A stretch of 64,000 nucleotides of DNA from Parasporobacterium sp. (GCA_017510065.1 JAFWOB010000114.1:1-64000); one strand, 5' to 3'; positions 42,122-51,402 are shown, counted from the first letter of the stretch. Notes: generated by a model from the sequence alone, not told the origin. Numbers and translations: made by a program.

Positions 42122-43000
42122 ATGAAAAAATTATATAGTAATAAAGGTCATATTCTACTTTTCCTGATACCTGCGATCATCCTTTTCTGCGGGATCCTGA
42201 TTGCTCCCATTGTCATGTCCGGCTACTATAGTTTCTTTGACTGGGATGGACTCGGAGAAAAGACATTTATCGGTTTTTCCAATTATATTGATCTGTTTAC
42301 CAGCAACAGGATCGGCTTTATGAAGGCGTTGGGCAATTCACTGGTACTTGCCCTTCTGTCGGTAGGACTGCAGCTCCCGCTTGCTTTGGGACTTGCTCTG
42401 GTCCTGGGAAAGGGAATCAAAGGAGAAAGAATCTTTCTTTCTATCTTTTTTATGCCTGTCCTTATATCTACCGTCGTTATCGGCCAGCTGTGGCTGAAGA
42501 TCTATAATCCGGATTATGGTATTTTAAACGTACTGCTAAGAAGCCTCGGCCTGGAGAGCTGGACAAGGATGTGGCTGGGATTGAGAGAAACTGCTCTGGG
42601 GGCGGTCTTCATACCGACTCTATGGCAGTATGTGGGCTACCATATGCTGCTTCTGTATGCCGGTGTAAAGAGTGTTCCGAAAGAACTTCGGGAAGCTGCC
42701 ATGTTGGATGGAGCCAAAGATAGTCAGATCAACCGGTATATCGTACTTCCTTATATTAAACCGATCATTCGAATCAGTGTGATTTTTGCTGTTACCGGTT
42801 CTCTGAAATCGTTCGACCTGATCTACGTTCTGACAAACGGCGGACCGTTCCACTCCACGGAAGTGCCAAGCACATTGATGATCGATATGCTGTTCCTCAG
42901 AAACAGGTATGGCATGGGAAGCGCGATCGCGGTTCTGCTGATCATTCTGTGTTTCGCTTTTGCACTGATTATCAACAGGGTATTCAAGGAGGAAGAATAA
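42122..43000 (+). CDS. sugar ABC transporter permease (MalF/UgpA-like)
   Basis: 292 residues, six membrane helices. The EAA loop that docks the ATPase reads LREAAMLDGAKDSQINRYIV followed by LPYIKPI. It pairs with the next permease to form the CUT1 channel. It starts 132 bp after the binding-protein gene, past the hairpin, with GGGAAGGGAA at the ribosome binding site. No ATP-binding subunit gene lies here, so a shared MsmX-type ATPase encoded elsewhere is expected, as in many Firmicutes. Confidence 0.93.
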   Translation: MKKLYSNKGHILLFLIPAIILFCGILIAPIVMSGYYSFFDWDGLGEKTFIGFSNYIDLFTSNRIGFMKALGNSLVLALLSVGLQLPLALGLALVLGKGIKGERIFLSIFFMPVLISTVVIGQLWLKIYNPDYGILNVLLRSLGLESWTRMWLGLRETALGAVFIPTLWQYVGYHMLLLYAGVKSVPKELREAAMLDGAKDSQINRYIVLPYIKPIIRISVIFAVTGSLKSFDLIYVLTNGGPFHSTEVPSTLMIDMLFLRNRYGMGSAIAVLLIILCFAFALIINRVFKEEE

Positions 43001-43001
43001 C

Positions 43002-43835
43002 GTGAAACTGACAGATAAAATCCCGAGAATGTTAATCTATATCGGTCTTGTGTTCTGGGCTGTGATCAATCTGTTTCCGGTCTACTGGATGTTCACCTTC
43101 TCTTTGAAGAACAACGATGAGATCTTCGGCGAAAATGTGGCAGGTCTTCCGCAAAACTGGATCTGGTCCAACTATACAGAGGCACTTAAGACCGGCAATA
43201 TGGGAAAGTACTTCCTGAACAGCGGTATCGTGGCAGTAGCCACCATTCTGATCACTTTGGCAGTAGCTCTGATGGCTACCTTTGCGCTGACCCGGCTGAT
43301 CTGGAAGAGAAGAAAAACGCTGAACAAATTCTTCATGCTCGGACTTACAATCCCAATTCATGCATCGATTGTGCCCATTTATGTCACGCTGTCCAGACTG
43401 CATCTTCTGAATACCTACCTGGCCCTGATCATCCCCTACGCGGCGTTCTCCCTATCCATGGCGATCCTGGTGTGTACCGGATTCATGAATGCGATACCCC
43501 GGGAACTGGACGAGGCGGCCTGCATAGATGGATGCGGTGTTTGGGGTATTTTCTTACGTGTCATCGTACCGCTGATGAAACCAGCGGTTGCCACCGTAGG
43601 CATATATACATTCCTGCAATGCTGGAACGAGCTGATGTTTGCCAACATCTTCATCAGTAAAACCGCGCTGAAGACCTTGCCGGTAGGCATTCAGGCGCTC
43701 TCCGGCCAGTATACCACGGCCTGGGGGCCGATCGGAGCAGCGTTGGTCGTAGCGACCTTCCCCACATTGTTTATCTATGTATTCCTGAGCAAGCGTATTC
43801 AGGACAGTTTTGTCGCAGGTGCGGTCAAAGGCTGA
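43002..43835 (+). CDS. carbohydrate ABC transporter permease (MalG/UgpE-like)
   Basis: 277 residues with six membrane helices and the EAA loop ELDEAACIDGCGVWGIFLRV followed by IVPLMKP, the MalG-type partner of the upstream permease. The start is GTG, one base after the previous stop, with AAGGAGGAAG positioned inside the end of the upstream gene, so translation is coupled. A clear terminator follows. SBP, MalF- and MalG-type genes plus the GH3 enzyme make a small oligosaccharide utilisation locus. Confidence 0.93.
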   Translation: MKLTDKIPRMLIYIGLVFWAVINLFPVYWMFTFSLKNNDEIFGENVAGLPQNWIWSNYTEALKTGNMGKYFLNSGIVAVATILITLAVALMATFALTRLIWKRRKTLNKFFMLGLTIPIHASIVPIYVTLSRLHLLNTYLALIIPYAAFSLSMAILVCTGFMNAIPRELDEAACIDGCGVWGIFLRVIVPLMKPAVATVGIYTFLQCWNELMFANIFISKTALKTLPVGIQALSGQYTTAWGPIGAALVVATFPTLFIYVFLSKRIQDSFVAGAVKG

Positions 43836-43855
43836 TAAAAGGTTGACTGATCATT

Positions 43856-43891
43856 AAGGATTGTTGTATCTATTGCAGCAATCCTTTTTTT
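43856..43891 (+). terminator. intrinsic terminator after the sugar ABC operon
   Basis: AAGGATTG (43856-43863) pairs with CAATCCTT (43879-43886), with TG/CA extension, followed by a run of T to 43891. Confidence 0.88.
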
Positions 43892-43903
43892 ATGGATGAA
43901 AAG

Positions 43904-43951
43904 TTGTCTGCAGCTTGTTTTTTTGTTATTCTTTCAGGAATAGATTAGAAT
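43904..43951 (+). promoter_or_regulatory. two overlapping promoter candidates for the YhhN gene
   Basis: TTGTCT (43904-43909) with TATTCT (43927-43932), and TTGTTA (43923-43928) with TAGAAT (43946-43951); both pairs have 17 bp spacers. Only one need be real. Confidence 0.4.
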
Positions 43952-43976
43952 GCAGAACTGTTCAGGAACTGATACC

Positions 43977-44603
43977 ATGGAAAAAAGAGTAAAGCTGTGT
44001 TTTGCCATATTGGCGGCAATAGGAGCATGCTGCAGTGAGGCAGCATACTGGATCTTTCCGGAGAACCCCGGGATAAGAACGATATGCAAGGCAGTTACCG
44101 CTGTCTGTATTCTTGCCTGCGCATTTTCAGGAGGGAACCGGAAAGGACGGGAATTCTGGTGGACGATGTCTGCACTGGCAGCGGCCTGCGCCGCGGATGT
44201 GATCATTGTATCTTCGTTTCCTGTCGGAGCAGGTTTGTTTGCTCTTGCCCATATATGCCTGGTCATTCTGTTTTATAAACAAAGGCCCCTTACCCGAAGA
44301 AGGTGGCTTATCTGGGGCGGGATCAGCGCATGCCTTGTGGCTGTGATCCTGGCCCTCGGATCAGGAATGGGAATCTATGCCTATGGAGCAGCGGTATATG
44401 CACCGATCCTGATCCTGATGGTGTTCACCGCGATCAATCAGAAGGGGATCCGCAGGATCGCTGCATTTATATTTCTGGCCTCAGACCTTTTGCTTGCACT
44501 ATATCAGTGGAAGCACATTCACCTGGCTCTGCATGTGATCTATATGGGATTATTCTATGCGGCAATGCTGATGTTTGCGTGGAGAAAAAAACCTGAGTCC
44601 TGA
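43977..44603 (+). CDS. YhhN family membrane protein (lysoplasmalogenase-like)
   Basis: 208 residues from ATG 43977 (AGGAAC 8 bp upstream; the 43950 ATG has no site). About eight membrane helices with the family pattern: ICKAVTAVCILACAF near the start, ACAADVIIV (conserved Asp), GAGLFALAHICLVILFY and FLASDLLLALYQW (SDxxLA). YhhN/TMEM86 proteins cleave the vinyl-ether bond of lysoplasmalogens; plasmalogens occur in anaerobic Clostridia, which makes this plausible, but activity of the bacterial branch is only shown in few cases. Confidence 0.82.
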   Translation: MEKRVKLCFAILAAIGACCSEAAYWIFPENPGIRTICKAVTAVCILACAFSGGNRKGREFWWTMSALAAACAADVIIVSSFPVGAGLFALAHICLVILFYKQRPLTRRRWLIWGGISACLVAVILALGSGMGIYAYGAAVYAPILILMVFTAINQKGIRRIAAFIFLASDLLLALYQWKHIHLALHVIYMGLFYAAMLMFAWRKKPES

Positions 44604-44641
44604 AATCTATTCAATAGATGCCTTTGCAGAGAGGAGTATAG

Positions 44642-47152
44642 GTGAAACTGGAAGAAAAGCGGTATCCGATACCGGATAAGATAGAGATACGGGGAGCCCG
44701 GGTTCATAACCTGAAGAATCTGGATGTGGATATCCCGCTCCATAGAATCGTTGGGATCGCCGGTGTGTCCGGCTCCGGGAAATCATCACTGGCCCTTGGC
44801 GTATTGTATGCAGAGGGGTCCAGACGGTATCTGGAATCCCTGTCCACTTATACCAGGCGCAGAATGACGCAGGCATCCAATGCTGCGGTTGATGAGGTAC
44901 GGTATGTTCCTGCAGCTCTTGCTCTGCATCAAAGACCGGGGGTGCCGGGGATCAGGAGTACATTTGGGACCATGACAGAACTGCTGAACAGTCTGCGACT
45001 GATGTTTTCCAGACTGTCTCACTATACGTGTCCCAACGGACATACGGTCGAACCTACCATGGATTTTGCCGCGGAAAAGGAAGTGCGTTGTCCGGTCTGT
45101 GGGGAGATCGTACCGGTTATTGGAGCGGAGGATCTGGCTTTTAACAGTGCAGGAGCCTGCAAATGCTGCGGTGGAACAGGAATGGTAAGGACGGTAGACC
45201 GCAGCACGTTGATCCCGGATGAAAGCCTCACGATCGATGAAGGTGCTGTGGCACCGTGGAACAGTCTGATGTGGTCGCTGATGACGGATGTCTGCCGCGC
45301 AATGGGTGTCAGGACAGATGTGCCGTTCAGGGAACTGACGGAGGAAGAAAAAGAAATTGTCTATGATGGTCCCATGGTAAAGAAACATATCTTCTACCGG
45401 GCAAAGAACAAAGAGAGCGTCAGTGCGGGAGAAATGGATTTTACCTATTACAGCGCGACAGCAACCGTACTGAATGCCCTGAATAAGGTAAAAGACGAAT
45501 CCGGCATGAAACGTGTCGATAAATTTCTGAAAGAGGATATCTGTCCGGAATGCGGCGGCACAAGGCTTTCAGAACGAGCCAGATCTTTAAAACTTCAGGG
45601 GGTTTCCCTGGACAGGGTATGTACTTTTACATTGTCTGATCTGATCGAATGGGTGAAGAAAGTACCGATGTCTCTGCCGGAAGAAATGCGTCCGATGGCA
45701 CAAAGCATCTGTGATTCTTTCCAGCATACCGCAAGGAGGTTGGTGGATCTGGGACTTTCTTACCTGTCCCTGGATCGTGCGGCTTCCACGCTGTCCACCG
45801 GAGAACGCCAGAGAACTCAGCTGGCCCGTGCGGTGCGGAACAGGACAACCGGCGTTCTTTATGTTCTGGATGAGCCATCGATCGGTCTGCATCCTTCCAA
45901 CCTGGAAGGGCTGACCGGTGTGATGGATGATCTGGTTGCAGACGGCAATTCTATTGTTCTCGTGGATCACGATACGCAGGTGTTGTCACATGCGGACTGG
46001 CTGATCGAACTGGGACCCGAGGCAGGAGCGCAGGGAGGAACGATCATTGCACAGGGAAGCATCAGTGATCTGGTGGAAAATGAGGATTCTATGATCGGAC
46101 CGTTCCTGCTTCCCAAAAACCATAAAGAACTGAGGATGAGAACGAAAAAAGACAGACTCTTTGATCTTGGTGAGATCCGGATGGAAACAGATGAGATCCA
46201 TACTGTAAAACCACTCACAGTATCATTTCCAAAGGGCAGGCTCAGTGTTGTGACAGGTGTGTCAGGTTCAGGAAAGACGACGATGATATTGGAGAGCCTG
46301 GTCCCGGCGTTGGAAGCGCAGCTTGAAAAAAGAACGATGCCGACGCACGTGAATTCCATTACAGCAGAAGGGATCAGCCATGTGAAACTGATCGATGCCA
46401 CCCCGATCGGGATCAATATCCGCTCCACAGTGGCTACATATGCCAATGTGCATGATGAACTGCGCAAAGTATATGCCAGGTGTAAAGATGCTAAGGAAAA
46501 AGGATATAAAGCAGGAGATTTCTCCTATAATACCGGAAAGCTGCGCTGTCCGGTCTGTGATGGGACGGGTTCTATCAGTTTGGACGTCCAGTTCCTGCCG
46601 GATGTGGATATTCCCTGTCCGGAATGCTCCGGTTCAAGGTATGCAAAAGAAGCTTACGGCATAAAGAGAGTCCGAAAAGATGGGAAGGAAATATCTCTTC
46701 CACAGATGATGGAACGCAGTATCGATGAAGCACTGCCTCTGTGCGATGATCTGAAAAATGTCAGCGGCCGTTTAGAAGTGCTGCATGACCTGGGATTGGG
46801 CTATCTGACGCTGGGAGAAGAAACGCCGAGTCTTTCCGGCGGCGAAGCACAGCGTCTGAAACTGGCAAGTGAAATGGGAAAAGGACAGTCTGACTCCGTC
46901 TTTGTGTTTGATGAACCGACCATCGGTCTGCATCCGCTGGATGTGAAAACTCTTGTCAATGTATTTCAGCATCTCATCAGTCAGGGAGCGACAGTGATCG
47001 TGATCGAGCATGATCTGGATGTGATCCGCAGTGCCGATTATATTGTGGATATGGGACCTGGCGGAGGCATGGAGGGAGGACAGATTGTTGCTGTTGGTAC
47101 GCCGGAAGAGATAAAGAAAAACGAAAAGAGCATTACGGGACGATATCTGTAG
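44642..47152 (+). CDS. UvrA-like excinuclease ATPase paralogue (UvrA2-type)
   Basis: 836 residues, shorter than housekeeping UvrA (about 940). Two ABC ATPase modules are complete: Walker A GVSGSGKSSLALG (near 41) with signature LSTGERQRTQLARA (near 382), and GVSGSGKTTMIL (near 538) with LSGGEAQRLKLASE (near 729). Zinc modules are seen as CPNGH...CPVCGE, CPECGGTRL and CPVCDGTGS...CPECSGSRY. The missing length lies in the UvrB-interaction/insertion region, as in UvrA2 proteins, which are linked to drug or DNA-damage tolerance. The start is GTG with GAGAGGAG upstream. It follows the YhhN gene by 38 bp. Confidence 0.88.
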   Translation: MKLEEKRYPIPDKIEIRGARVHNLKNLDVDIPLHRIVGIAGVSGSGKSSLALGVLYAEGSRRYLESLSTYTRRRMTQASNAAVDEVRYVPAALALHQRPGVPGIRSTFGTMTELLNSLRLMFSRLSHYTCPNGHTVEPTMDFAAEKEVRCPVCGEIVPVIGAEDLAFNSAGACKCCGGTGMVRTVDRSTLIPDESLTIDEGAVAPWNSLMWSLMTDVCRAMGVRTDVPFRELTEEEKEIVYDGPMVKKHIFYRAKNKESVSAGEMDFTYYSATATVLNALNKVKDESGMKRVDKFLKEDICPECGGTRLSERARSLKLQGVSLDRVCTFTLSDLIEWVKKVPMSLPEEMRPMAQSICDSFQHTARRLVDLGLSYLSLDRAASTLSTGERQRTQLARAVRNRTTGVLYVLDEPSIGLHPSNLEGLTGVMDDLVADGNSIVLVDHDTQVLSHADWLIELGPEAGAQGGTIIAQGSISDLVENEDSMIGPFLLPKNHKELRMRTKKDRLFDLGEIRMETDEIHTVKPLTVSFPKGRLSVVTGVSGSGKTTMILESLVPALEAQLEKRTMPTHVNSITAEGISHVKLIDATPIGINIRSTVATYANVHDELRKVYARCKDAKEKGYKAGDFSYNTGKLRCPVCDGTGSISLDVQFLPDVDIPCPECSGSRYAKEAYGIKRVRKDGKEISLPQMMERSIDEALPLCDDLKNVSGRLEVLHDLGLGYLTLGEETPSLSGGEAQRLKLASEMGKGQSDSVFVFDEPTIGLHPLDVKTLVNVFQHLISQGATVIVIEHDLDVIRSADYIVDMGPGGGMEGGQIVAVGTPEEIKKNEKSITGRYL

Positions 47153-47253
47153 AATTGACGAATAAACGATGACTATTACTGCTTGCTGTTATAAGAAAAA
47201 TCAAATATAATCCAATCGTAAAACTGCATAATGAAGCTTCCGAGCTAGAGAGG

Positions 47254-47298
47254 AACGGCCTGAATTTTGAGAGAAAGCGCAAAACCAGGCCGTTTTTT
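47254..47298 (+). terminator. intrinsic terminator after the UvrA-like gene
   Basis: AACGGCCTG (47254-47262) pairs with CAGGCCGTT (47286-47294), loop of about 23 nt, then TTTTTT ending near 47298. Confidence 0.8.
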
Positions 47299-47337
47299 AT
47301 TTCGGTTATTATGTATGGTAAAGGGGAGGGTAGCAAA

Positions 47338-48717
47338 TTGAAAACAAGAAGAGATGTTAATCAGTTGCCGGATGGCAACAAGAATTCGGTCGTTCATTTT
47401 GGACCGGGGTGGTTTACGATCATTTACTGCCTGCTGATGTTCTGGTTTTATGTGGGTATGTGCAACGACGGCTCCAATGCTTCGGTTCCTGCCATTGCGG
47501 CAAACCTGCGTGTGGAAAACAGCACGCTTCTGACCATGAATTCCATTGCGGGTCTTGTCGGAGTCGTGTTCTTTATTTTCCTGGGACAGGCGAACCGGAA
47601 GATCGGAGCCAGGTGGCTTTCCGGAATCTTATGCATCATTGCAGGAGCATCTTATATCGGATTGGGCAATTCCTCCAGCGTAGGAATGTATCTGGTCTGC
47701 ATGTGCCTTGTGACAGGTTCCATTATGTCTGCAGGGTATATCTGCGGCGGCGCGCTGGTAGCGCAGTGGTTTCCAAAGAAAAAGGGCGTCGTGATGGGAT
47801 ATACTACCATGGGACATAATCTGGCATCTGCATTTTATGTTCTTCTCCTGTCTGCCCTGATCAGCAGCTTCTATATTACCGGAGGCGTGATCCCTGTCGG
47901 GATCGGCTGTATCATCCTCGGCATCCTGGGAATGATCTTTGTCAGAAATACTCCGCAGGAACGGAAGATCAATCCGGATAATGTGTCGGATAAAGTGTTT
48001 AAAGAAGAATATATCGTAAATGAAGATGATGAAGACGGCGGTTGGACAGTGAAAAAGCTCCTGACCAGAAAAATGACCTGGATGGTTGCGATCACTACCG
48101 GATTGTTCCAGATCTGCTCCGTAGGCGTTATGAGCCAGCTGGTCCTCAGAAATGAGGAACTCGGGTTCTCAGCCAATACAGCGATGATCATCATGATGAT
48201 CCTTGCACTGGTAGGCGTCGCCGGATCTTTTGTGATCGGCGTTCTGGATGATAAGCTGGGAACCAAAAAGACCATGATCATGTTCGGCATCTGGTATGCA
48301 ATTGCACTGGTGCTGAATTTCACCAACATCATGCCTTTGGTATATGTTTCTTTGTTTATGATCGCAATTGGTATCGGAGGCTCCGCAAACTTTACCACAT
48401 CTCTTCCCACTTCTGTATTCGGACGGCAGGGATTCAGTAAAGTAAACAGTGTTATCTTCCCAATCCAGGGGGCTGTTACAGCGCTGCAGTTTCTGATCAA
48501 CGCCATTGTGCAGCGCATTACCGGAGGACAGATCCGATATGCTTATCTGATCTTCGTGTTCGTCGCTGCGATCAATGTCGTACTTGTCACACGGGTAAAT
48601 GAGCACAAATACAACAGAGATTACCTGAAACAAAATGGAATGGATAAAGAACTGCAGGAAGTGGAAGCATTTCTGTCGGGAAATGGCAGTAGTGAAGAGC
48701 ATGCAGAAAAGGCCTGA
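47338..48717 (+). CDS. MFS transporter of the OFA (oxalate/formate antiporter-like) type
   Basis: 459 residues from TTG 47338, preferred because GGGGAGGG lies 8 bp upstream; an ATG at 47311 gives nine more residues but has no site. Twelve membrane helices with a central cytoplasmic loop rich in charge (EEYIVNEDDEDGGW). Landmarks are MNSIAGLVGVVFFIFLGQ, YICGGALVAQWFPKKKG (A-motif-like loop of the OFA group) and DDKLGTKKTMIMFG. OFA members exchange oxalate/formate or take up other carboxylates; the anion here is unknown. The gene is followed 28 bp later by a LivJ-like binding protein, an unusual partner for an MFS carrier. Confidence 0.88.
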   Translation: MKTRRDVNQLPDGNKNSVVHFGPGWFTIIYCLLMFWFYVGMCNDGSNASVPAIAANLRVENSTLLTMNSIAGLVGVVFFIFLGQANRKIGARWLSGILCIIAGASYIGLGNSSSVGMYLVCMCLVTGSIMSAGYICGGALVAQWFPKKKGVVMGYTTMGHNLASAFYVLLLSALISSFYITGGVIPVGIGCIILGILGMIFVRNTPQERKINPDNVSDKVFKEEYIVNEDDEDGGWTVKKLLTRKMTWMVAITTGLFQICSVGVMSQLVLRNEELGFSANTAMIIMMILALVGVAGSFVIGVLDDKLGTKKTMIMFGIWYAIALVLNFTNIMPLVYVSLFMIAIGIGGSANFTTSLPTSVFGRQGFSKVNSVIFPIQGAVTALQFLINAIVQRITGGQIRYAYLIFVFVAAINVVLVTRVNEHKYNRDYLKQNGMDKELQEVEAFLSGNGSSEEHAEKA

Positions 48718-48745
48718 TATATAAGACAGGAGATTGGAGAAAACA

Positions 48746-49987
48746 ATGAAAAAAATAATCAAAAGCGTTTTACTGATCACAGCCGCAATTCTGTTGATTG
48801 CAGGACCTGTATCCTATGGGGAAGAAACGGCTCCTGCTGATGACGGCCTTATCGTGAGAGTCGGATTTGTTTATCCGAAGACAGGGGACTTGGCTTCTTT
48901 CGGCGAATTTACAGAAGAATGGACGAAATATGCGATAGACCAGGCGAACAGCAAAGGTATTACCATCGATGGCCAGCCGGCTACGATCAGTCTGATCACA
49001 GCTGATTCCCAGTCGGATCCGAAAGAAGCGCGAAAAGCGGCAAAACAGCTGATCGAAGAGAAAAATATCGATATCATGATCACATCCAAGACAGCAGACA
49101 CAACAGTTCCGGTGTCTGAAATCTGTGAAAACAAAGGAATCGTCTGCCTGTCTGTGGATACTCCGGATGAAGCCTGGGCTGTAAAGCCGCATAAGTACTC
49201 CTTCCATGCGGGGTTTGATATCGCTTCCGAACTGAATTGTTTTATGGACGCCTGGAATGAGATGGAAACGAACGGACGCGTGGGTGTGATGCATCCGAAT
49301 GACTCGGAAGGTTCCACGATGATTAACGTTCTTCCGAACTATGTAAAGGACCAGGGATATACGGCTTATGATCCCGGTGCTTATCTGGCTGGACAGAAGA
49401 ATTTCACCAATATTATCCGGAACCTGAGAACCCAGAAAGTGGAAATCCTTGCCGGAGTTATGACAAATGCTGATTTTGAAACTTTCTATGCGCAGCTGAA
49501 AGAGGAAGGCTACCTGGAAAACATCAAGGTGATCACCATTGCGAAAACCGCATTGTTTAAGAAAGATATTGAAAGACTGGATGTGGAAGGCCTGTGCACG
49601 GAAATCTGGTGGGACAGCTCTTTCCCGACGGTTTCGTCCATTGATGGATCCACCAGTGCGGAACTGAATGAACAATTCACCAAGCTCACCGGACAGGAGC
49701 ATGCGCCTGCTGCAGTCGGATATGATTATGCGAACATAGAGATCCTGTATGCTGTGCTGAACAGCGCCGGCTCCCTGAGCCCTGCAAAACTGATCGAGGC
49801 AGCCAAAAATCTGGATCTGGATACAGTGATCGGAAAAGTGAAATATAACGAACGTAATTATTCGGTACAGCCTCTGGCAGAAGGACAGTGGGTCACCGGT
49901 TCTACAGGTGACTGGGAGAGGATCATCATCTCTGCGGGGTCCGTAGAAGGACTGGAACCTACCGGAACGATCAGACCGCTGCAGTAA
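48746..49987 (+). CDS. LivJ-like extracellular ligand-binding protein
   Basis: 413 residues from ATG 48746 (GGAGA 7 bp upstream). A signal peptide (LLITAAILLIAGPVSYGEE) precedes a type I periplasmic-binding fold of the branched-chain amino acid/amide receptor group: VRVGFVYPKTGDLASFGEF, ISLITADSQSDPKEARKAAK, ICENKGIVCLSVD and HAPAAVGYDYANIEIL. No Liv-type permease or ATPase is nearby. Placed behind an MFS gene, it may act with a remote ABC system, serve as a sensor, or concentrate the MFS substrate at the surface. The last suggestion would be new. Confidence 0.88.
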   Translation: MKKIIKSVLLITAAILLIAGPVSYGEETAPADDGLIVRVGFVYPKTGDLASFGEFTEEWTKYAIDQANSKGITIDGQPATISLITADSQSDPKEARKAAKQLIEEKNIDIMITSKTADTTVPVSEICENKGIVCLSVDTPDEAWAVKPHKYSFHAGFDIASELNCFMDAWNEMETNGRVGVMHPNDSEGSTMINVLPNYVKDQGYTAYDPGAYLAGQKNFTNIIRNLRTQKVEILAGVMTNADFETFYAQLKEEGYLENIKVITIAKTALFKKDIERLDVEGLCTEIWWDSSFPTVSSIDGSTSAELNEQFTKLTGQEHAPAAVGYDYANIEILYAVLNSAGSLSPAKLIEAAKNLDLDTVIGKVKYNERNYSVQPLAEGQWVTGSTGDWERIIISAGSVEGLEPTGTIRPLQ

Positions 49988-50028
49988 CATAAGGGCAGGA
50001 GTAACACAGAAACATTCGAAAACATTCG

Positions 50029-50061
50029 ACCCGGTTCAGAGAGATCTCAGGACCGGGTTTT
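50029..50061 (+). terminator. probable intrinsic terminator
   Basis: ACCCGGT (50029-50035) pairs with ACCGGGT (50052-50058), with AGAGATCTC forming a second small hairpin in the loop; TTTT follows to 50061 before CG. The short T tract makes it moderate. Confidence 0.6.
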
Positions 50062-50114
50062 CGCTTTCTTTCCGTATTTATTAAAATATGGTATATTAAT
50101 CCTGCTCTTCGGTA

Positions 50115-50120
50115 TATAAT
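50115..50120 (+). promoter_or_regulatory. candidate -10 box for the nonulosonic acid operon
   Basis: TATAAT 46 bp upstream of the first gene, in AT-rich DNA between a terminator and the operon. No convincing -35 hexamer lies at 16-18 bp (TATATT there). Confidence 0.4.
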
Positions 50121-50166
50121 ACTTTCAGATAATCGAGAGAATCATGTGTTTTTGTAAAGGAGCTAT

Positions 50167-51375
50167 ATGTTTAATTTAGACCATTTCATATCTCAGTATG
50201 TTATAAAGCGGCCTTCTTCCATGTTTGAAGCGGATATTGAAAAGAACAGGGAAAAACTGTCAGAGAAAATAGCCGGAAAATCTGTTCTGGTCATCGGCGG
50301 AGCCGGTTCCATAGGATCTTCATTTATCAAAGCAATACTGCCGTTCAAGCCGTCTGCCCTGGTGGTGGCGGATATCAATGAAAACGCTTTGGCTGAACTG
50401 ACCCGTGATCTTCGTTCCACAAAAGGAATGTTCGTACCGGATGATTATATCACGTACCCGATGGATTTCGATTCTTCTGTATTCAGGAAAATGTTCCGGG
50501 CACGGGGTGGATTTGACATTGTCGGAAATTTCTCGGCACATAAACATGTCAGATCCGAAAAAGATATCTATTCTGTGGAAGCACTGATCCAGAACAATGT
50601 ACTGCATGCCAGAAAACTGCTTGATCTGTTAACGGAATACCCCCCGGAGGAGTATTTCTGTGTATCAACGGACAAGGCTGCAAATCCCGTTAATATCATG
50701 GGAGCCAGTAAAAGGATCATGGAAGATGTGATCTTTTCCTATTCTGACCGTTTTCCGGTAAAAACGGCCAGATTTGCCAATGTGGCATTTTCCAACGGAT
50801 CACTTCCTCTCGGGTTTCTTACCCGGATCCAGAAACTGCAGCCATTGTCAGCACCCTCTGATGTGACCAGGTATTTTGTCTCTCCGGAGGAATCCGGTCA
50901 GATCTGTATGCTTTCCTGTATTTTAGGAGAGAACAGGGAGATCTTTTTCCCGAAACTCAGTGAAGCCCAGATGATGACGTTCGATGGGATTGCCAGGGAA
51001 CTGCTGAAGGTTTTTGATTATGAGGTACTGGAATGCGGTTCGGATGCGGAAGCAATAGAGCGGGCAGAAGATCTGAAAAAGGGCAGCCGTAAGTACCCGG
51101 TTCATTTTTCTGTTTCCGATACCTCGGGAGAAAAAGAATACGAGGAATTTGTAACGAATACGGAGACGGCGGATCGGGAACGGTTTATGTCCCTGGGAGT
51201 CATCACCGGCAAAGAGGTTCCGGATTTAGAAAAACTGGATCGGTTATTTGAAGACCTTTATAAAGTGTTCGATCAGGAAAAACCGGCCAAGGAAGAGGTC
51301 GTCAAGGTCATGCAGGCATATCTTCCGAATTTTGCCCATATTGAAACAGGAAAATCTTTAGACAGTAAAATGTAA
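50167..51375 (+). CDS. legB: nucleotide-sugar 4,6-dehydratase (LegB/FlaA1-like SDR)
   Basis: 402 residues of the extended SDR fold. The NAD loop is SVLVIGGAGSIGSSFI and the active-site stretch STDKAANPVNIMGASKRIME has Met in place of the SDR Tyr, as in the FlaA1/CapD/PglF branch of GlcNAc 4,6-dehydratases. It would convert a UDP- or GDP-GlcNAc to the 4-keto-6-deoxy sugar, the first committed step of bacillosamine and legionaminic acid synthesis. A C-terminal extension of about 70 residues beyond classical LegB is present (FVTNTETADRERFMSLG). It opens a seven-gene operon; neighbours identify the nonulosonic acid pathway. Confidence 0.85.
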   Translation: MFNLDHFISQYVIKRPSSMFEADIEKNREKLSEKIAGKSVLVIGGAGSIGSSFIKAILPFKPSALVVADINENALAELTRDLRSTKGMFVPDDYITYPMDFDSSVFRKMFRARGGFDIVGNFSAHKHVRSEKDIYSVEALIQNNVLHARKLLDLLTEYPPEEYFCVSTDKAANPVNIMGASKRIMEDVIFSYSDRFPVKTARFANVAFSNGSLPLGFLTRIQKLQPLSAPSDVTRYFVSPEESGQICMLSCILGENREIFFPKLSEAQMMTFDGIARELLKVFDYEVLECGSDAEAIERAEDLKKGSRKYPVHFSVSDTSGEKEYEEFVTNTETADRERFMSLGVITGKEVPDLEKLDRLFEDLYKVFDQEKPAKEEVVKVMQAYLPNFAHIETGKSLDSKM

Positions 51376-51402
51376 ATACCATAAAAAGAAAAGGAACGCG
51401 CA

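Noticed and set aside
44642..47152. Housekeeping uvrA
   Set aside because: The protein is about 100 residues too short and has no uvrB or uvrC nearby; a UvrA2-type paralogue fits better.
48770..49990. 406-codon minus-strand open frame opposite the LivJ-like gene
   Set aside because: Same reason: the plus-strand product is a clear binding protein with signal peptide and ribosome binding site, the antisense is rich in Arg, Phe and His and has no family match.
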